From Dehalococcoidia bacterium (GTDB lineage Bacteria > Chloroflexota > Dehalococcoidia > GIF9 > AB-539-J10), in NCBI GenBank assembly GCA_003562555.1, contig PWUO01000007.1, forward strand, positions 1-5,425: DNA of 5,425 nt, read 5' to 3'. A model generated the notes under the pieces. That model saw only the letters and a program-made list of their open reading frames with translations, was not told the origin of the DNA and searched no databases. Positions 4,985-5,425 of this stretch are shown piece by piece. The stretch's first letter is position 1. Every line of letters starts with the position of its first letter. Position numbers and translations under genes: made by a program.

Positions 4985-5425
4985 ATGGCTTCGGCCTTCG
5001 TTCATCTTCACGTCCACACCGAATACAGCCTCCTCGACGGGATGTGTCGCATTCCACATCTCATCTCCCGTGCGAAGGAACTGGGCATGTCGAGTGTCGC
5101 CCTCACTGATCACGGGAGCATGTATGGCGCCATCGACTTCTACTCGGCTGCGCGCGCGGCCGGAGTGAAGCCCATCCTCGGCTGTGAGGTGTACGTGGCT
5201 GAGACGGAGCGAACGATTCGGGATGCCTCGAACCGGAATCCTTATCATCTCACTCTTCTCGCCCGGAACTTGGAAGGGTATCACAACCTCATGCACCTGG
5301 TCACGAAGGCTCACACCGAGGGATTCTACTACAAGCCTCGCGTGGATCGTGCGTTACTGGAGGAGTACCACGATGGTCTGATCGCCCTGTCCGGATGTGC
5401 CAGCGGAGAACTGGTTCGGCTTGTG
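4985..5425 (+). CDS. dnaE: DNA polymerase III alpha subunit, N-terminal part (PHP domain)
   Basis: First 147 codons of the replicative polymerase catalytic subunit, still open at the right edge. The reading is the N-terminal PHP domain: FVHLHVHTEYSLLDG (5-19), VALTDHGSMYGAIDFY (38-53), GVKPILGCEVYVAE (60-73), YHLTLLARNLEGYHNLMHLV (87-106), GFYYKPRVDR (113-122) and GLIALSGCASGELV (131-144). It closely follows the Thermus DnaE pattern. Metal-ligand positions of an active PHP domain are present (H9 and H11 of the HxH motif, D42 and H43 of TDHG, E68), whereas E. coli DnaE has lost the first His. A metal-dependent proofreading nuclease is therefore possible, though more ligands lie beyond the edge. 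The ATG at 4985 starts exactly at the conserved N-terminus and has no ribosome site; the promoter suggests a leaderless message. A full-length DnaE would be about 1,150 residues. Confidence 0.96.
   Translation, partial: MASAFVHLHVHTEYSLLDGMCRIPHLISRAKELGMSSVALTDHGSMYGAIDFYSAARAAGVKPILGCEVYVAETERTIRDASNRNPYHLTLLARNLEGYHNLMHLVTKAHTEGFYYKPRVDRALLEEYHDGLIALSGCASGELVRLV

Noticed and set aside
4946..5314. 122-residue minus-strand frame opposite dnaE that overlaps the DUF1461 start
   Set aside because: It lies antisense to the well-conserved PHP domain of DnaE and shows no recognisable motif; it is a shadow frame.

Overview
This window looks like ordinary, tightly packed bacterial chromosome with about 57-60% GC by eye. 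There is no sign of phage, insertion sequences, CRISPR or RNA genes. Five complete protein genes and one very short one (46 residues) lie on the minus strand. The start of a seventh gene, dnaE, leaves the right edge on the plus strand. The lineage is uncertain. The combination of a DUF1461/TIGR01906 membrane protein, a short recA-recX pair and a sodium-pump decarboxylase pair, with Shine-Dalgarno-led genes beside an apparently leaderless one, would fit Chloroflexota (a Dehalococcoidia/SAR202-like bacterium). That is inference from general gene content; no sequence in the window proves it.

Reading the minus strand in transcription order: a four-helix DUF1461 membrane protein (4956-4234); an ECHDC3-like crotonase (4191-3247); recA (3189-2161); recX (2134-1655); a 46-residue gamma-type subunit of a sodium-ion-pumping decarboxylase (1539-1399); and the large membrane beta subunit of that pump (1346-3). 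Gaps are 26-115 bp, no convincing terminator was found between genes, and most starts carry a GGAGG-type ribosome site, so much of the strand may be co-transcribed. A consensus TATAAT over the DUF1461 stop codon probably adds an internal promoter for crotonase-recA-recX. On the plus strand, dnaE starts only 28 bp from the DUF1461 start, directly behind a perfect extended -10 element, which points to a leaderless mRNA.

Functionally there are two themes. RecA (strand exchange, SOS co-protease), RecX (RecA filament regulator) and DnaE (replicative polymerase with an apparently intact PHP metal site) belong to DNA replication and repair. The gamma and beta subunits belong to a biotin-dependent decarboxylase that couples decarboxylation to cation export; the alpha/carboxyltransferase gene is not in the window and may lie beyond the left edge. 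The crotonase and DUF1461 protein have no clear link to either theme.

The most unusual content is in the decarboxylase beta subunit. It carries a biotinyl/lipoyl-like domain, without an acceptor lysine, in the loop after the second membrane helix. It also differs from the Klebsiella/Salmonella enzyme at two positions implicated in sodium binding (Asp to Glu and Ser to Ala). Other points of interest are the minimal gamma subunit, the crotonase lacking both classical catalytic glutamates, and the leaderless dnaE promoter.
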